Source: a virus. From it: a stretch of DNA of 64,000 nt. Shown in pieces: positions 28,886 through 36,749 of the stretch. Both the position numbers and the translations under genes were made by a program. Positions within the stretch are counted from its first letter, which is position 1, and every line of letters begins with the position of its first letter. The stretch spans positions 1-64,000 of the IMG/VR virus record IMGVR_UViG_3300017917_001839; one strand, 5' to 3'. The notes under the pieces were generated by a model. The model saw only the letters and a list, made by a program, of their open reading frames with translations. It was not told the DNA's origin and ran no database searches.

Positions 28886-29992
28886 ATGGATACTTTGAGT
28901 GTTAAGCCGTCCCAGGTGTCAACTATTGCACTGCGGGCAATGATGGCTAATCGTCCCTTGTTTATCTGGGGGCCTCCGGGTATTGGTAAGAGTGAACTTG
29001 TGCAGGGTATTGCAGACAGCGGTGCCCTCGGTAGTACGCTAGTTATTGACTTGCGTCTTGCTCTGCTTGAACCCACCGACTTGCGTGGTTACCCCTTCCG
29101 GAACCCAGAGACCAATACAATGGATTGGTCACCTCCGCAGGATCTCCCCAGCGAAGCAGTTGCGGCTCAGTACGATACTGTTATCCTGTTCCTAGACGAG
29201 CTTAATAGTGCTCCTCCTAGTGTGCAGGCGGCGGCTTATCAGCTGGTACTTAACCGTCGCATCGGTCAGTATGTTCTTCCTAAGAACGTTAAGATTGTTG
29301 CCGCAGGTAACCGCGAAACTGACCGCGGTGTTACGTTCCGTATGCCGGCTCCGCTGGCTAACCGCTTCCGTCACATTAACATGGCAGTAGACTTTGGCGA
29401 CTGGCAGCGTTGGGCTATCAACAACGAAATCCATCCAGACGTTATTGGTTACCTTTCCTACGCCAAGCAGGACTTGTTCGACTTTGATCCTAAGACTAGT
29501 TCACAAGCGTTCGCTACTCCGCGTTCGTGGTCATATGTTAGCGAAATCCTGTTTACTCCGGGCTTCGAAACTGTAGACACGTTTGAACAGAAGGCAGAAG
29601 TTGCCGGTGCTGTTGGCGAGGGTATGGCAGGTAAGTTTGTTGAGCATCGTCGAATTGCTAGCCACTTGCCCAAGCCGGAAGATGTTCTTGCTGGCAAGGT
29701 GAAGAAGCTGGATAACAAGCTCAACCAGGAAATTTCCGCCAAGTACAGTCTGGTTGTTGGTCTTACGTATGAGATCAATCAGATGTACAAGGAGAACGGT
29801 ACCAAGGGTCCGTTTAAGGATTCATTCAACAATGCTGTACGTTTTGCTTACGATAACTTTGAAGCAGAAATGGTTATCTTGTTCTTCAAGACTATCATGA
29901 CCGACTACGGTATCAAGTTTAACATCCGCACCGATCTTGAGCAGGATCTGTACAAGGTGTTCAGCGAGCGGTATACCAAGTACTTGGTATAA
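28886..29992 (+). CDS. MoxR-family AAA+ ATPase
   Basis: The 368-aa protein has Walker A GPPGIGKS (residues 29-36), Walker B VILFLDELNSA (D104, E105), a sensor-1 Asn in KIVAAGNRE and an arginine-finger region RMPAPLANRFRH. The region between matches the MoxR branch of AAA+ proteins. MoxR ATPases act as chaperone-like assembly or activation factors with VWA-domain partners, and the next large gene (30172) encodes such a partner. It has its own promoter and is closed by two tandem terminators. Confidence 0.9.
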   Translation: MDTLSVKPSQVSTIALRAMMANRPLFIWGPPGIGKSELVQGIADSGALGSTLVIDLRLALLEPTDLRGYPFRNPETNTMDWSPPQDLPSEAVAAQYDTVILFLDELNSAPPSVQAAAYQLVLNRRIGQYVLPKNVKIVAAGNRETDRGVTFRMPAPLANRFRHINMAVDFGDWQRWAINNEIHPDVIGYLSYAKQDLFDFDPKTSSQAFATPRSWSYVSEILFTPGFETVDTFEQKAEVAGAVGEGMAGKFVEHRRIASHLPKPEDVLAGKVKKLDNKLNQEISAKYSLVVGLTYEINQMYKENGTKGPFKDSFNNAVRFAYDNFEAEMVILFFKTIMTDYGIKFNIRTDLEQDLYKVFSERYTKYLV

Positions 29993-29998
29993 GTTCAG

Positions 29999-30036
29999 AA
30001 AAGCGCCACATCCTACATCACTCCTGTGGCGCTTTT
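29999..30036 (+). terminator. Terminator 1 of a tandem pair
   Basis: AAAAGCGCCACA (29999-30010) pairs with TGTGGCGCTTTT (30025-30036), a 12-bp perfect stem just after the MoxR stop. The A- and T-flanked stem is typical of strong phage terminators. Confidence 0.85.
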
Positions 30037-30038
30037 CG

Positions 30039-30070
30039 AGTCCCTCTACTGCAAAGTAGGGGGACTTTTT
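30039..30070 (+). terminator. Terminator 2 of a tandem pair, GCAA tetraloop
   Basis: AGTCCCTCTACT (30039-30050) pairs with AGTAGGGGGACT (30055-30066), with one G-T wobble, around a GNRA-type GCAA loop, followed by TTTTT. Two terminators in 70 bp fully insulate the MoxR unit from the next promoter. Confidence 0.9.
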
Positions 30071-30074
30071 ATTT

Positions 30075-30104
30075 GCTAAACTGTTGATTTACTGTGGGTT
30101 TTTT
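30075..30104 (+). repeat. Promoter-upstream element, copy 3
   Basis: GCTAAACTGTTGATTTA (30075-30091) then GGGTTTTTT (30096-30104). The following GCCACATTT is shared with the region before 27842. Confidence 0.6.
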
Positions 30105-30118
30105 GCCACATTTACCAG

Positions 30119-30146
30119 TTGACATTACCCTGTTTTCGTGTATAAT
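30119..30146 (+). promoter_or_regulatory. Sigma-70 promoter TTGACA-N16-TATAAT
   Basis: TTGACA (30119-30124) and TATAAT (30141-30146) with a 16-bp spacer, then AAAGGA before ATG 30172. Confidence 0.85.
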
Positions 30147-30171
30147 ATAAGTATAGTGAAAGGATGGATAT

Positions 30172-31464
30172 ATGAGCACCAGTACTGATAAGCGAGCTTC
30201 TAAAACACTTCGACCCATTCCGGAGACTAAGAAGACGTCCGCGCAAATTGAAGATGTTCTAATTCGCGCTCGCGTTAATATGCTAATTAACGCACCATTC
30301 TTTGGTAACTTGGCTACACGGCTTCGCTTTAAGGATGCTACAGAATGGTGTCCTACTGCCGCTACAGATGGACGTTACTTCTACTACAATCGAAACTTTA
30401 TCGATGCTCTAGGCGACGGTGAAGTTGTGTTCCTGATGGGACACGAAGTTCTCCACTGTGTTTACGACCACATGGATAAGTCGCGTTTGGGAAGTCGCGA
30501 TCCGCGTCTTGCTAATATTGCGCAGGACTTTGTTATTAACGGCGATCTTATTGAAGCTCAGATTGGTGAGAAGATTAAGATTGTTGATATCTGTTTTGAT
30601 TACAAGTACCGCGGTAAGTTTTGGGAAGAAATTTACGACGACTTGTTTGCCCAAGCCGAAAAGGATGGTCGCGTAATTAACTTGGATACGTTTGATATCC
30701 ACTTGGATCGCGATGACGATGGCGATGACGATGGCTCCGGTGACGGCGAAGGTGACGACAAGAATGACGGCACTAAGGGTCCTGTTCGTTACAGCAAGGA
30801 AGAGAAGCAACGCATTAAGGAAGAATTCCAGAATGCTGTTATGCAAAGTGCTAAGGTATCAGGCGGTGCTGGTAACTTGCCTGGTGGTGTTAAGCGCCTA
30901 ATTAATAAGTTGCTCAACCCACAGTTGAGCTGGCGCGAGCTGTTGCCAATGCAGATCCAGAGCGTTATTAAGAGTGACTATACTTATATGCGTCCTAGCC
31001 GTAAGGGACTAGACGCTGGCTTCTACTTGCCTGGTATGGATCGGGAGCAGACAATTGATGTTGCTATTGCACTAGACTTGTCTGGCTCAATCAGCGATGA
31101 GATGTCCACAGACTTCCTTAGCGAAATCCACGGCATCATGAGTCAGTACAATGACTTTAACATTCACTTGTTCTGCTTTGATACTAGTGTGCATAACCCA
31201 GTTAAGATTACCGCAGACACTGCAAATGACTTGCTTACTTATGAGCTTGTTGGTGGTGGCGGTACTGACTTTGACTGTTGCTTCAACTATATGAAGGAAG
31301 AAGGTATCGTTCCTAAGAAGTTCATCATGTTTACAGATGGATATCCATGGGGTTCATGGGGCGACGAAACTTACTGCGATACGCTGTTTATTGTACACGG
31401 TGGTAAGGGTGACCAAGTTCCAACTTCACCGTTTGGTATTACTGTACCTTACAGTAGGGATTAA
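30172..31464 (+). CDS. VWA-like metallopeptidase-type protein (MoxR partner)
   Basis: The 430-aa protein has an N-terminal helical domain with HEVLH (H91, E92, H95), the zinc-peptidase HExxH signature. It is followed by an Asp/Gly-rich linker (about residues 180-200, coded by a GATGAC/GATGGC repeat) and a C-terminal VWA domain with a MIDAS motif DLSGS (D302, S304, S306), GGGGTDF and FTDGYP. This matches the DUF2201-type putative metallopeptidase/VWA architecture. Pairing with the MoxR ATPase at 28886 predicts an ATPase-driven two-component machine, although each gene has its own promoter. Confidence 0.85.
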   Translation: MSTSTDKRASKTLRPIPETKKTSAQIEDVLIRARVNMLINAPFFGNLATRLRFKDATEWCPTAATDGRYFYYNRNFIDALGDGEVVFLMGHEVLHCVYDHMDKSRLGSRDPRLANIAQDFVINGDLIEAQIGEKIKIVDICFDYKYRGKFWEEIYDDLFAQAEKDGRVINLDTFDIHLDRDDDGDDDGSGDGEGDDKNDGTKGPVRYSKEEKQRIKEEFQNAVMQSAKVSGGAGNLPGGVKRLINKLLNPQLSWRELLPMQIQSVIKSDYTYMRPSRKGLDAGFYLPGMDREQTIDVAIALDLSGSISDEMSTDFLSEIHGIMSQYNDFNIHLFCFDTSVHNPVKITADTANDLLTYELVGGGGTDFDCCFNYMKEEGIVPKKFIMFTDGYPWGSWGDETYCDTLFIVHGGKGDQVPTSPFGITVPYSRD

Positions 31465-31479
31465 TTAGAGGTGGTTATT

Positions 31480-31740
31480 ATGGATTCGAGACAACTAGAC
31501 CAAGTTGAGTTTGAGCTACTCAAGGGTACCGAAACTATGGTTAATATGATCAAGAATCGTAAACATGTTATCGGTATCTCGTCAGACTTATTTGACGAAT
31601 TGCTAGACTACTTAGATGTTAACGCTGAACGTTTGTACTATGTTCGCAGTCTGGGCAATAAGAATACAATCTACTTTGAGAGCCCAATTGACAAAGAAAA
31701 TGTAACTCAATTGTTGCGCCAATATTCCGGCGAAGAATAA
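31480..31740 (+). CDS. Hypothetical acidic protein, 86 aa
   Basis: ATG 31480 is chosen because AGAGGTGG (31467-31474) is well spaced for it; GTG 31471 would lie inside that Shine-Dalgarno. The helical N-terminus is followed by DLFDELLDYLDVNAERLYYVRSLGNKNTIYFESP. It lies behind the VWA gene in the same transcript. No family is recognised. Confidence 0.65.
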   Translation: MDSRQLDQVEFELLKGTETMVNMIKNRKHVIGISSDLFDELLDYLDVNAERLYYVRSLGNKNTIYFESPIDKENVTQLLRQYSGEE

Positions 31741-31788
31741 AATCATTCGTTAAATACTATTATAATTTGAACATCAAAGGAGTTTAAT

Positions 31789-32046
31789 ATGGCAAAGAAC
31801 AAAGTTCAAGAAAAAGTAACTGCTGAAGCAGAAACCACTGCTACACCAGAATCAATTAGTCTACAGGACCTACAAGTACTGCTACAGATTGTTGATCTAG
31901 CAAGTTCACGTGGTGCTTTCCGCGGTGCAGAACTTACACAGGTAGGCGCTATTTTTGATAAGCTCAATGCATTCCTATCATTCATTGCGGCCCAGCAACA
32001 GGCTGCTAAGGAATCAGCTGAGCAAAGTGCAGAATCTGCCGAATAA
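31789..32046 (+). CDS. Small helical Ala/Gln-rich protein, 85 aa
   Basis: A low-complexity N-terminus is followed by ISLQDLQVLLQIVDLASSRGAFRGAELTQVGAIFDKLNAFLSFI and an AAQQQAAKESAEQSAESAE tail. The central DLASSRGAFRGAEL block is familiar from conserved small proteins of marine T4-like phages. It has AAAGGAG before the ATG. The role is unknown. Confidence 0.72.
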   Translation: MAKNKVQEKVTAEAETTATPESISLQDLQVLLQIVDLASSRGAFRGAELTQVGAIFDKLNAFLSFIAAQQQAAKESAEQSAESAE

Positions 32047-32057
32047 GAGGATACTTT

Positions 32058-32669
32058 ATGGCTACATTAATGAAACACGTTGGTAAGTTTGGAGAAAAAC
32101 CTTGTGTGGTTGTCTTCCGCGAACTTCCCGGCGAACAAGAGTACTGTTTGATTGTTCAAACAGACAACCTAGATAGTAGACAGCACGATGACCTAATGAA
32201 TGTTATTCAAAGTGCTGAAGCTCAAACATCTAATGATATTAGTCAAGTGCTACATCGTAGACAGTTCACTGACGGAAGTAACATGCTTAGTACACTACAC
32301 TATGCAAAAAAGCTTCAGAAGGTACCTGTTAGCCATGTAAGTCTAACACCTATCCCAGGTCAAAGTATTCCACTAGCAGATGTAAATGTAGAAATTCGCA
32401 AGATTGATGGTGGCTATGTACCACCAAAGACCGAGCAACCTACCGAGCAAGTACGAGTTACAACAAAGGAAGTCGAAGGCACACTAGCCAACGAAGCCGA
32501 AGACACCAGCGAAAGTGGTGTAGCAAAAAATCTTCTTGCACAGGCTCAGCTTATGGAAGATGATGCTAAACAACTACTAGCAGAAGCAGAAGCAAAGAAA
32601 GCTGAAGCCTACAAGCTAGATCCAACGTTGCGTGGCCCAGGCAGGCCAAAGAAGGCTAAAACAAACTAA
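32058..32669 (+). CDS. Conserved phage protein with basic GRPKK tail, 203 aa
   Basis: The folded N-terminal domain (about 120 residues) contains CVVVFRELPGEQEYCLIVQTDNL and SNMLSTLHYAKKLQKVPVSHVSLTPIPGQ. Then comes a Glu/Ala-rich helical coil, ending in a GPGRPKKAKTN tail of AT-hook type that may contact DNA. It resembles conserved proteins of marine T4-like phages and is co-transcribed with the preceding small gene. The function is unknown. Confidence 0.7.
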   Translation: MATLMKHVGKFGEKPCVVVFRELPGEQEYCLIVQTDNLDSRQHDDLMNVIQSAEAQTSNDISQVLHRRQFTDGSNMLSTLHYAKKLQKVPVSHVSLTPIPGQSIPLADVNVEIRKIDGGYVPPKTEQPTEQVRVTTKEVEGTLANEAEDTSESGVAKNLLAQAQLMEDDAKQLLAEAEAKKAEAYKLDPTLRGPGRPKKAKTN

Positions 32670-32681
32670 AAGGAGTCCTTT

Positions 32682-33014
32682 GTGTCTCATGTACCACGTG
32701 TGGTACTGTTGGGAAAAAACTCTGGTTCTAACACAGAAAAAACACAAAAGATCCTTTCAAGTATAGACCCATCTGAAATACCTGGCGAGTTTTTGTATTC
32801 TGTATTCGTAACTTCTACCAACGGTACTAGATACCAATTAGATAAAAAAATTATAAAAAGAGGCATTAGCTACAAACACATAGACGAAAGCATTCGAAAA
32901 CTAAACATTAAAGAACCAATTGATGTTATTGAGATTGTGATCGATTTAAGTAAAGTTCAATCAAAACTAGATGAACAAAGCGCAGAATATTTGAATAAGT
33001 TCTTTGATAATTAA
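32682..33014 (+). CDS. Hypothetical protein, 110 aa (GTG start)
   Basis: GTG 32682 lies 7 bp after AAAGGAG, which fixes the start. The product begins SHVPRVVLLGKNSGSNTEKTQKILSSID and continues with two strand/helix units (YKHIDESIRKLNIKEPIDVIEIVIDL). It is the last gene before the terminator at 33023. No family is recognised. Confidence 0.68.
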   Translation: MSHVPRVVLLGKNSGSNTEKTQKILSSIDPSEIPGEFLYSVFVTSTNGTRYQLDKKIIKRGISYKHIDESIRKLNIKEPIDVIEIVIDLSKVQSKLDEQSAEYLNKFFDN

Positions 33015-33022
33015 ACCCTTAT

Positions 33023-33049
33023 AAGGTGCCTCCGGGCACCTTTTTTTTT
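33023..33049 (+). terminator. Strong Rho-independent terminator
   Basis: AAGGTGCC (33023-33030) pairs with GGCACCTT (33035-33042) around TCCG, merging into a run of nine T. It separates the 30172-33014 unit from the next promoter. Confidence 0.93.
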
Positions 33050-33059
33050 GGTTTAATAC

Positions 33060-33087
33060 TTGACAAAAACCTTGTTTGTGTTATACT
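33060..33087 (+). promoter_or_regulatory. Extended -10 promoter (TTGACA-N16-TGtTATACT)
   Basis: TTGACA at 33060-33065 and TATACT at 33082-33087. The -10 ends 6 nt before ATG 33094, so transcription should begin at or next to the start codon. Confidence 0.83.
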
Positions 33088-33093
33088 AATAAT

Positions 33094-33534
33094 ATGAGCT
33101 ATTACCTTTTCCTAGACGATGAGCGTAACCCAAATCAAGTTACTTGGGTAAACATTCCACGTGACCGCATATACGAAGTTGTTCGCAACTACGACCAATT
33201 TGTACAGCATGTTACACAAAAAGGTTTACCTGCTTACGTTACATTCGATCATGATCTAGCTGATGCACATTATGCAGCCATGCTAAAGGAAAACCAATCC
33301 GCTGATAACAAGTTTACAATTTGGATGCCTGGAGACGATGATAATGTAGGAATGAATATCACTGTTGACTATGGTCCTGAAAAGACCGGATACGATTGTG
33401 CTAAGTGGCTTGTTGACTATTGTGCAGATAACGGACTTAAGTTTCCTGCTTATGCTGTGCATTCGCTCAACCCAATTGGTGGCAAGCGCATCAACGATTA
33501 TATCATTAACGCAAAACAACACTTGGATATCTAA
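33094..33534 (+). CDS. Cyclic-phosphate-processing receiver-like (cREC) protein
   Basis: The 146-aa protein has LFLDDERNPNQ at the N-terminus, a central VTFDHDLAD, TGYDCAKWLVDYCADNG and AVHSLNPIGGKRINDYI. These match the receiver-like family named 'cyclic-phosphate processing' from its association with RNA-repair systems; the biochemical activity is predicted rather than proven. ATG 33094 is chosen over TTG 33076, which lies upstream of the -10. No Shine-Dalgarno exists, consistent with a leaderless message. The next gene starts directly after the stop. Confidence 0.8.
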   Translation: MSYYLFLDDERNPNQVTWVNIPRDRIYEVVRNYDQFVQHVTQKGLPAYVTFDHDLADAHYAAMLKENQSADNKFTIWMPGDDDNVGMNITVDYGPEKTGYDCAKWLVDYCADNGLKFPAYAVHSLNPIGGKRINDYIINAKQHLDI

Positions 33535-36060
33535 ATGCGAACACAAGCTGTAATTCTTAGTTCTGTTCTTCTTACTGCATGCGCAGGAGGTGGAGGTACA
33601 GTTAACACTAATTCGTCTGTTACTGTTCCACCGGTGGCAGCGCCTACTTCTGCACCTGCCCCAGTTGAAACCGATAATAGGATTAAGTTTGAACCTATTA
33701 CATTTAAAGAAACCCTAGCCAAGTACGGCGATACTGAAGTAACATATTCTGTTAGTTCTTTTCAGCCTAGCACAAATTTTGATCGTACTGACAAATACAA
33801 GATCGCCGATTTTGGTTTCTTTACTGCTACTGTAAAAGGAAAGCATACAGGTGCGTTTGAAGATCCAAACGAACCAATCCGTGCAGGTGTCTGGGAACCT
33901 AGTTATCAAATTTACGAAGCTGATATTAACGGCGACGGACACAAAGACTTTTATGCTGTAGAGTATATTCAAGGTGCTCGCGATGATGCACCAAAGTCTA
34001 GACTGCTACCATTTATCAATGACGGTAAAGGTCACTTTAAACTGTCACCAGAATCATTTGCAGATGGCAAGTTTGGTTGCATTGCATCGGGTAATCAATT
34101 AGGTAGTGCAGACATTAACAACCAATGTGGTTACTACAAGAGTCTAATCCGACATCCAGTTGTAGCTGATCTAGACGGTGACGGTCGTTCTGATTTCTTT
34201 TGGCCTACGCTGTTATATCTTAGCAAAGGTGGCGCACTACAAAATGCCAGCAATACACTGCCTACAGAATTCTTTAAACAGCCGCATATTGGTCCTACGT
34301 TTGTACACGACCTAGCCAGCGGTGATGTTGACGGCAATAAAAGCATCGATATCTTTGTTCCACTGTTTGGTACTACCAAGGCTGGCTACAAGTTAGATGG
34401 TTCAAAAGATCCGTGTAGTATTTGCAATCAGCCATTGCCATGGGTAATGCTATTAAACGACGGCAAGGGAAACTTTACAACAAATACTAATTTCCCAACT
34501 ATGCCAATCCTACAACAAAACCAATCCATTAATCTTTGGGCGTCTACCGCTACTATTGCAGATTTTGACGGTGATGGTAAAGGCGATGTTGCAGTGGGTT
34601 GGGCCAATCCCGGTAATGCAGAACACTTTGGCTATGTTAAAAACAGCGCCGGTATGGTATACTACAATGACGGCAAAAATGATTGGCGTGTACGTAAACC
34701 CAGTGAGCTACCTGCTAACTGGTATGGCGCTAATGGTCGTGCCAACGATATTGTAGCAATTGACTTTGACGGCGACGGTAAGATCGATATTGCATTAGCC
34801 AGCACACAAAGCAATCCATACTACGTAGGGCGTATGGTGCAAATCTTTAAAAACGTTAACGGCACTTCGTTTGTTGATGTAACCAAAGATGTTAATAACA
34901 ACACCAAATACGAACTTGGCAATGGTACGCCATGGTGGAATGGCGAAGGTCTACTTACTGTAGTAGACTTTAACAAGGACGGTAAGCCTGACATTGTTGA
35001 CAGTAACTATAACACCTACGTGCTAATTAACGAAGGTGGTAAGTTCAAGCTCGTTGACAACTTTCCCAAAGTTGGAGGCGGTCCAAAGGGACAAGCACAC
35101 GGCGCTCTTTATCCTGTAGAGATTGACGGCAAATGGGACTACGACTTTATTGCGTATAAGTTTGATGAAGGCACTGATACTGGTACTGCTACAATGTACC
35201 AAGTACTAGATCCGCCAGCGGGTACTGTTCCTGGTTTGTATGATATTATGCTTGACGACTTTACTCGTAAGCCATCAACATACACAACAATGGCAGCACT
35301 GGCTAATCGTGCGTATACAGACTTGTTCTACTACAGTCGCTGGAATACTAATAACGCTCGTGTGTTTAGCACATACAATAATGGTGTAACCACAGTAGGT
35401 GGTACATTTGGAGGCCGGGACGCAGGACTTACTGTGCTAAACGCTAAGTCATCAAACGTATCTCCTACAAGCGTATTTACTGGTGATACTGATGCTATTG
35501 GCTTTTATGCTAATCGTGGTAAACTGTTTACAATGTTTGGTTATAGTCATAGCAAACTAGCTGGTAGTATCGATTCTGAGTTCTTTGGTACTGCTCGTAG
35601 TAACACCACTGCTGATACATTTGGTGCAGAACTATCCTATAAGGATGAACTAGGTAAGTTTAGCTACAGCATTGGTTCACGCTATAACAGCACTGTGGTA
35701 AAGGGCTTCCTTGAACAAGGCGCGGATGTTAATTTGCGTGTAGCCGATCAGCATTACAATTCAGCTAACCTTGTTGCTACGCTTGGTTATTTTGATTGGA
35801 TTACTTACAAGGGTACACGATTCTTTTATGGTGCTGATGTAGAATACTTGCGCTACTTTTACTCAAGCGGCAATGATGTGCGTGTATCCACAGGCGGAAC
35901 ATTTACATCAGTTAAAGGTGTTAATCGTTTAAATAAGGATGGTGCCGCAGTATCGCTTAACGCAGGTGCATGGTTGAACCCAAATACAAACGTACTGCTA
36001 TCAGTTACTAATGCTACAAAGGATCCATCCTATACAGTAGCACTAGGCTACCGTTTTTAA
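33535..36060 (+). CDS. Large lipoprotein with FG-GAP/VCBS repeats and beta-barrel-like C-terminus
   Basis: The 841-aa protein starts with a lipoprotein signal ending LLTAC (C16; next residue Ala, so outer-membrane sorting is expected). At least six calcium-loop repeats of the form DxDGDGxxD follow between about residues 130 and 490 (DINGDGHKD, DLDGDGRSD, DVDGNKSID, DFDGDGKGD, DFDGDGKID, DFNKDGKPD), as in FG-GAP/VCBS propellers. The last 240 residues are alternating aromatic strands ending in LGYRF, an outer-membrane insertion-type end. It would thus be a surface-displayed propeller anchored by lipid and barrel. Function in a phage is unknown: adhesion or superinfection exclusion are guesses. 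Confidence 0.78.
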   Translation: MRTQAVILSSVLLTACAGGGGTVNTNSSVTVPPVAAPTSAPAPVETDNRIKFEPITFKETLAKYGDTEVTYSVSSFQPSTNFDRTDKYKIADFGFFTATVKGKHTGAFEDPNEPIRAGVWEPSYQIYEADINGDGHKDFYAVEYIQGARDDAPKSRLLPFINDGKGHFKLSPESFADGKFGCIASGNQLGSADINNQCGYYKSLIRHPVVADLDGDGRSDFFWPTLLYLSKGGALQNASNTLPTEFFKQPHIGPTFVHDLASGDVDGNKSIDIFVPLFGTTKAGYKLDGSKDPCSICNQPLPWVMLLNDGKGNFTTNTNFPTMPILQQNQSINLWASTATIADFDGDGKGDVAVGWANPGNAEHFGYVKNSAGMVYYNDGKNDWRVRKPSELPANWYGANGRANDIVAIDFDGDGKIDIALASTQSNPYYVGRMVQIFKNVNGTSFVDVTKDVNNNTKYELGNGTPWWNGEGLLTVVDFNKDGKPDIVDSNYNTYVLINEGGKFKLVDNFPKVGGGPKGQAHGALYPVEIDGKWDYDFIAYKFDEGTDTGTATMYQVLDPPAGTVPGLYDIMLDDFTRKPSTYTTMAALANRAYTDLFYYSRWNTNNARVFSTYNNGVTTVGGTFGGRDAGLTVLNAKSSNVSPTSVFTGDTDAIGFYANRGKLFTMFGYSHSKLAGSIDSEFFGTARSNTTADTFGAELSYKDELGKFSYSIGSRYNSTVVKGFLEQGADVNLRVADQHYNSANLVATLGYFDWITYKGTRFFYGADVEYLRYFYSSGNDVRVSTGGTFTSVKGVNRLNKDGAAVSLNAGAWLNPNTNVLLSVTNATKDPSYTVALGYRF

Positions 36061-36749
36061 CGATAACCAATCTGCATAAATCTTGTGTACGCAGGTGTTC
36101 GCATAATGCCTGCGTACATTCTTTTATGCATAGGATACTTGCTAAACATTTCTTCAATGCTCTTGCAAGTGTTGATATGACCCATATAGCCTTCGCTGTC
36201 GTTGGTCTGCATAGCAATTAGTTGGCTGCTATCAGCTGTTTCAAACCAATGTGTGTCCATGTGTTCGCAACTGGTATTGATAACAATATCAGGTGTAGTT
36301 TGGATCAACTCTCCACCAGTTTCAAATAACATGTTGCTGGTGCATAGTGTGCTTGCATCAGCAACAACACCTTTAAACTTCCAACCATCTTGTACATAAC
36401 GCTGATTGAAACGTTCAGCTAAGTTGATAGCATCTGGACTAACATCAATACCGTATACACGTTCAATGTCTGCGATATTAAACAAGGGCTGTACAATGCT
36501 GCCTACCCAACAACCCAGTAGTGCTACAGTATATGTTTTGTTATACTCACTGGCTTTGAATAGCTTTTCCAGCAACCAGCTCTTACTGGCTAGCTGTCCT
36601 TTGCTGAATGCATCTCTAGGATAGCCACCATAGATGGCACGTTCGAAATAGCTGGGAGGCATAGCAACAAAACTGCTTTCGCTGTCAATGTATGCTTCCA
36701 CCTTTGCCCAGGTATTAATGTTGATTGTATCTATCTCGCAGCCACTCAT
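36057..36749 (-). CDS. Class I SAM-dependent methyltransferase-like protein
   Basis: The 230-aa protein has a Rossmann start VALLGCWVGSIVQPLF, with GCWVG where the SAM-binding glycine loop lies. It continues with VYGIDVSPDAINLAERF, whose Asp binds the ribose, and a DIVINTSCEHMDTHWF strand. It is the last gene of the leftward cluster and overlaps the 1358-aa gene by 35 bp. It converges on the lipoprotein gene with a 4-bp tail overlap and no terminator visible between them. The substrate is unknown; it may methylate the cluster's product. Confidence 0.72.
   Translation of the reverse strand: MSGCEIDTININTWAKVEAYIDSESSFVAMPPSYFERAIYGGYPRDAFSKGQLASKSWLLEKLFKASEYNKTYTVALLGCWVGSIVQPLFNIADIERVYGIDVSPDAINLAERFNQRYVQDGWKFKGVVADASTLCTSNMLFETGGELIQTTPDIVINTSCEHMDTHWFETADSSQLIAMQTNDSEGYMGHINTCKSIEEMFSKYPMHKRMYAGIMRTPAYTRFMQIGYR

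Noticed and set aside
30712-30735. GATGACGATGGC simple repeat
   Set aside because: It encodes the acidic linker of the VWA protein in frame, so it is explained by coding and is not an independent repeat element.
30409-30846. 145-aa leftward open frame rich in Val/Ile
   Set aside because: It is the antisense shadow of the HExxH/VWA gene; its hydrophobic look comes from the reverse complement of the Asp/Gly linker codons.
31741-31788. TATAAT at 31761-31766 as a promoter for the gene at 31789
   Set aside because: No acceptable -35 lies 15-19 bp upstream and no GATAAATA match is present, so I left it out of the annotation.
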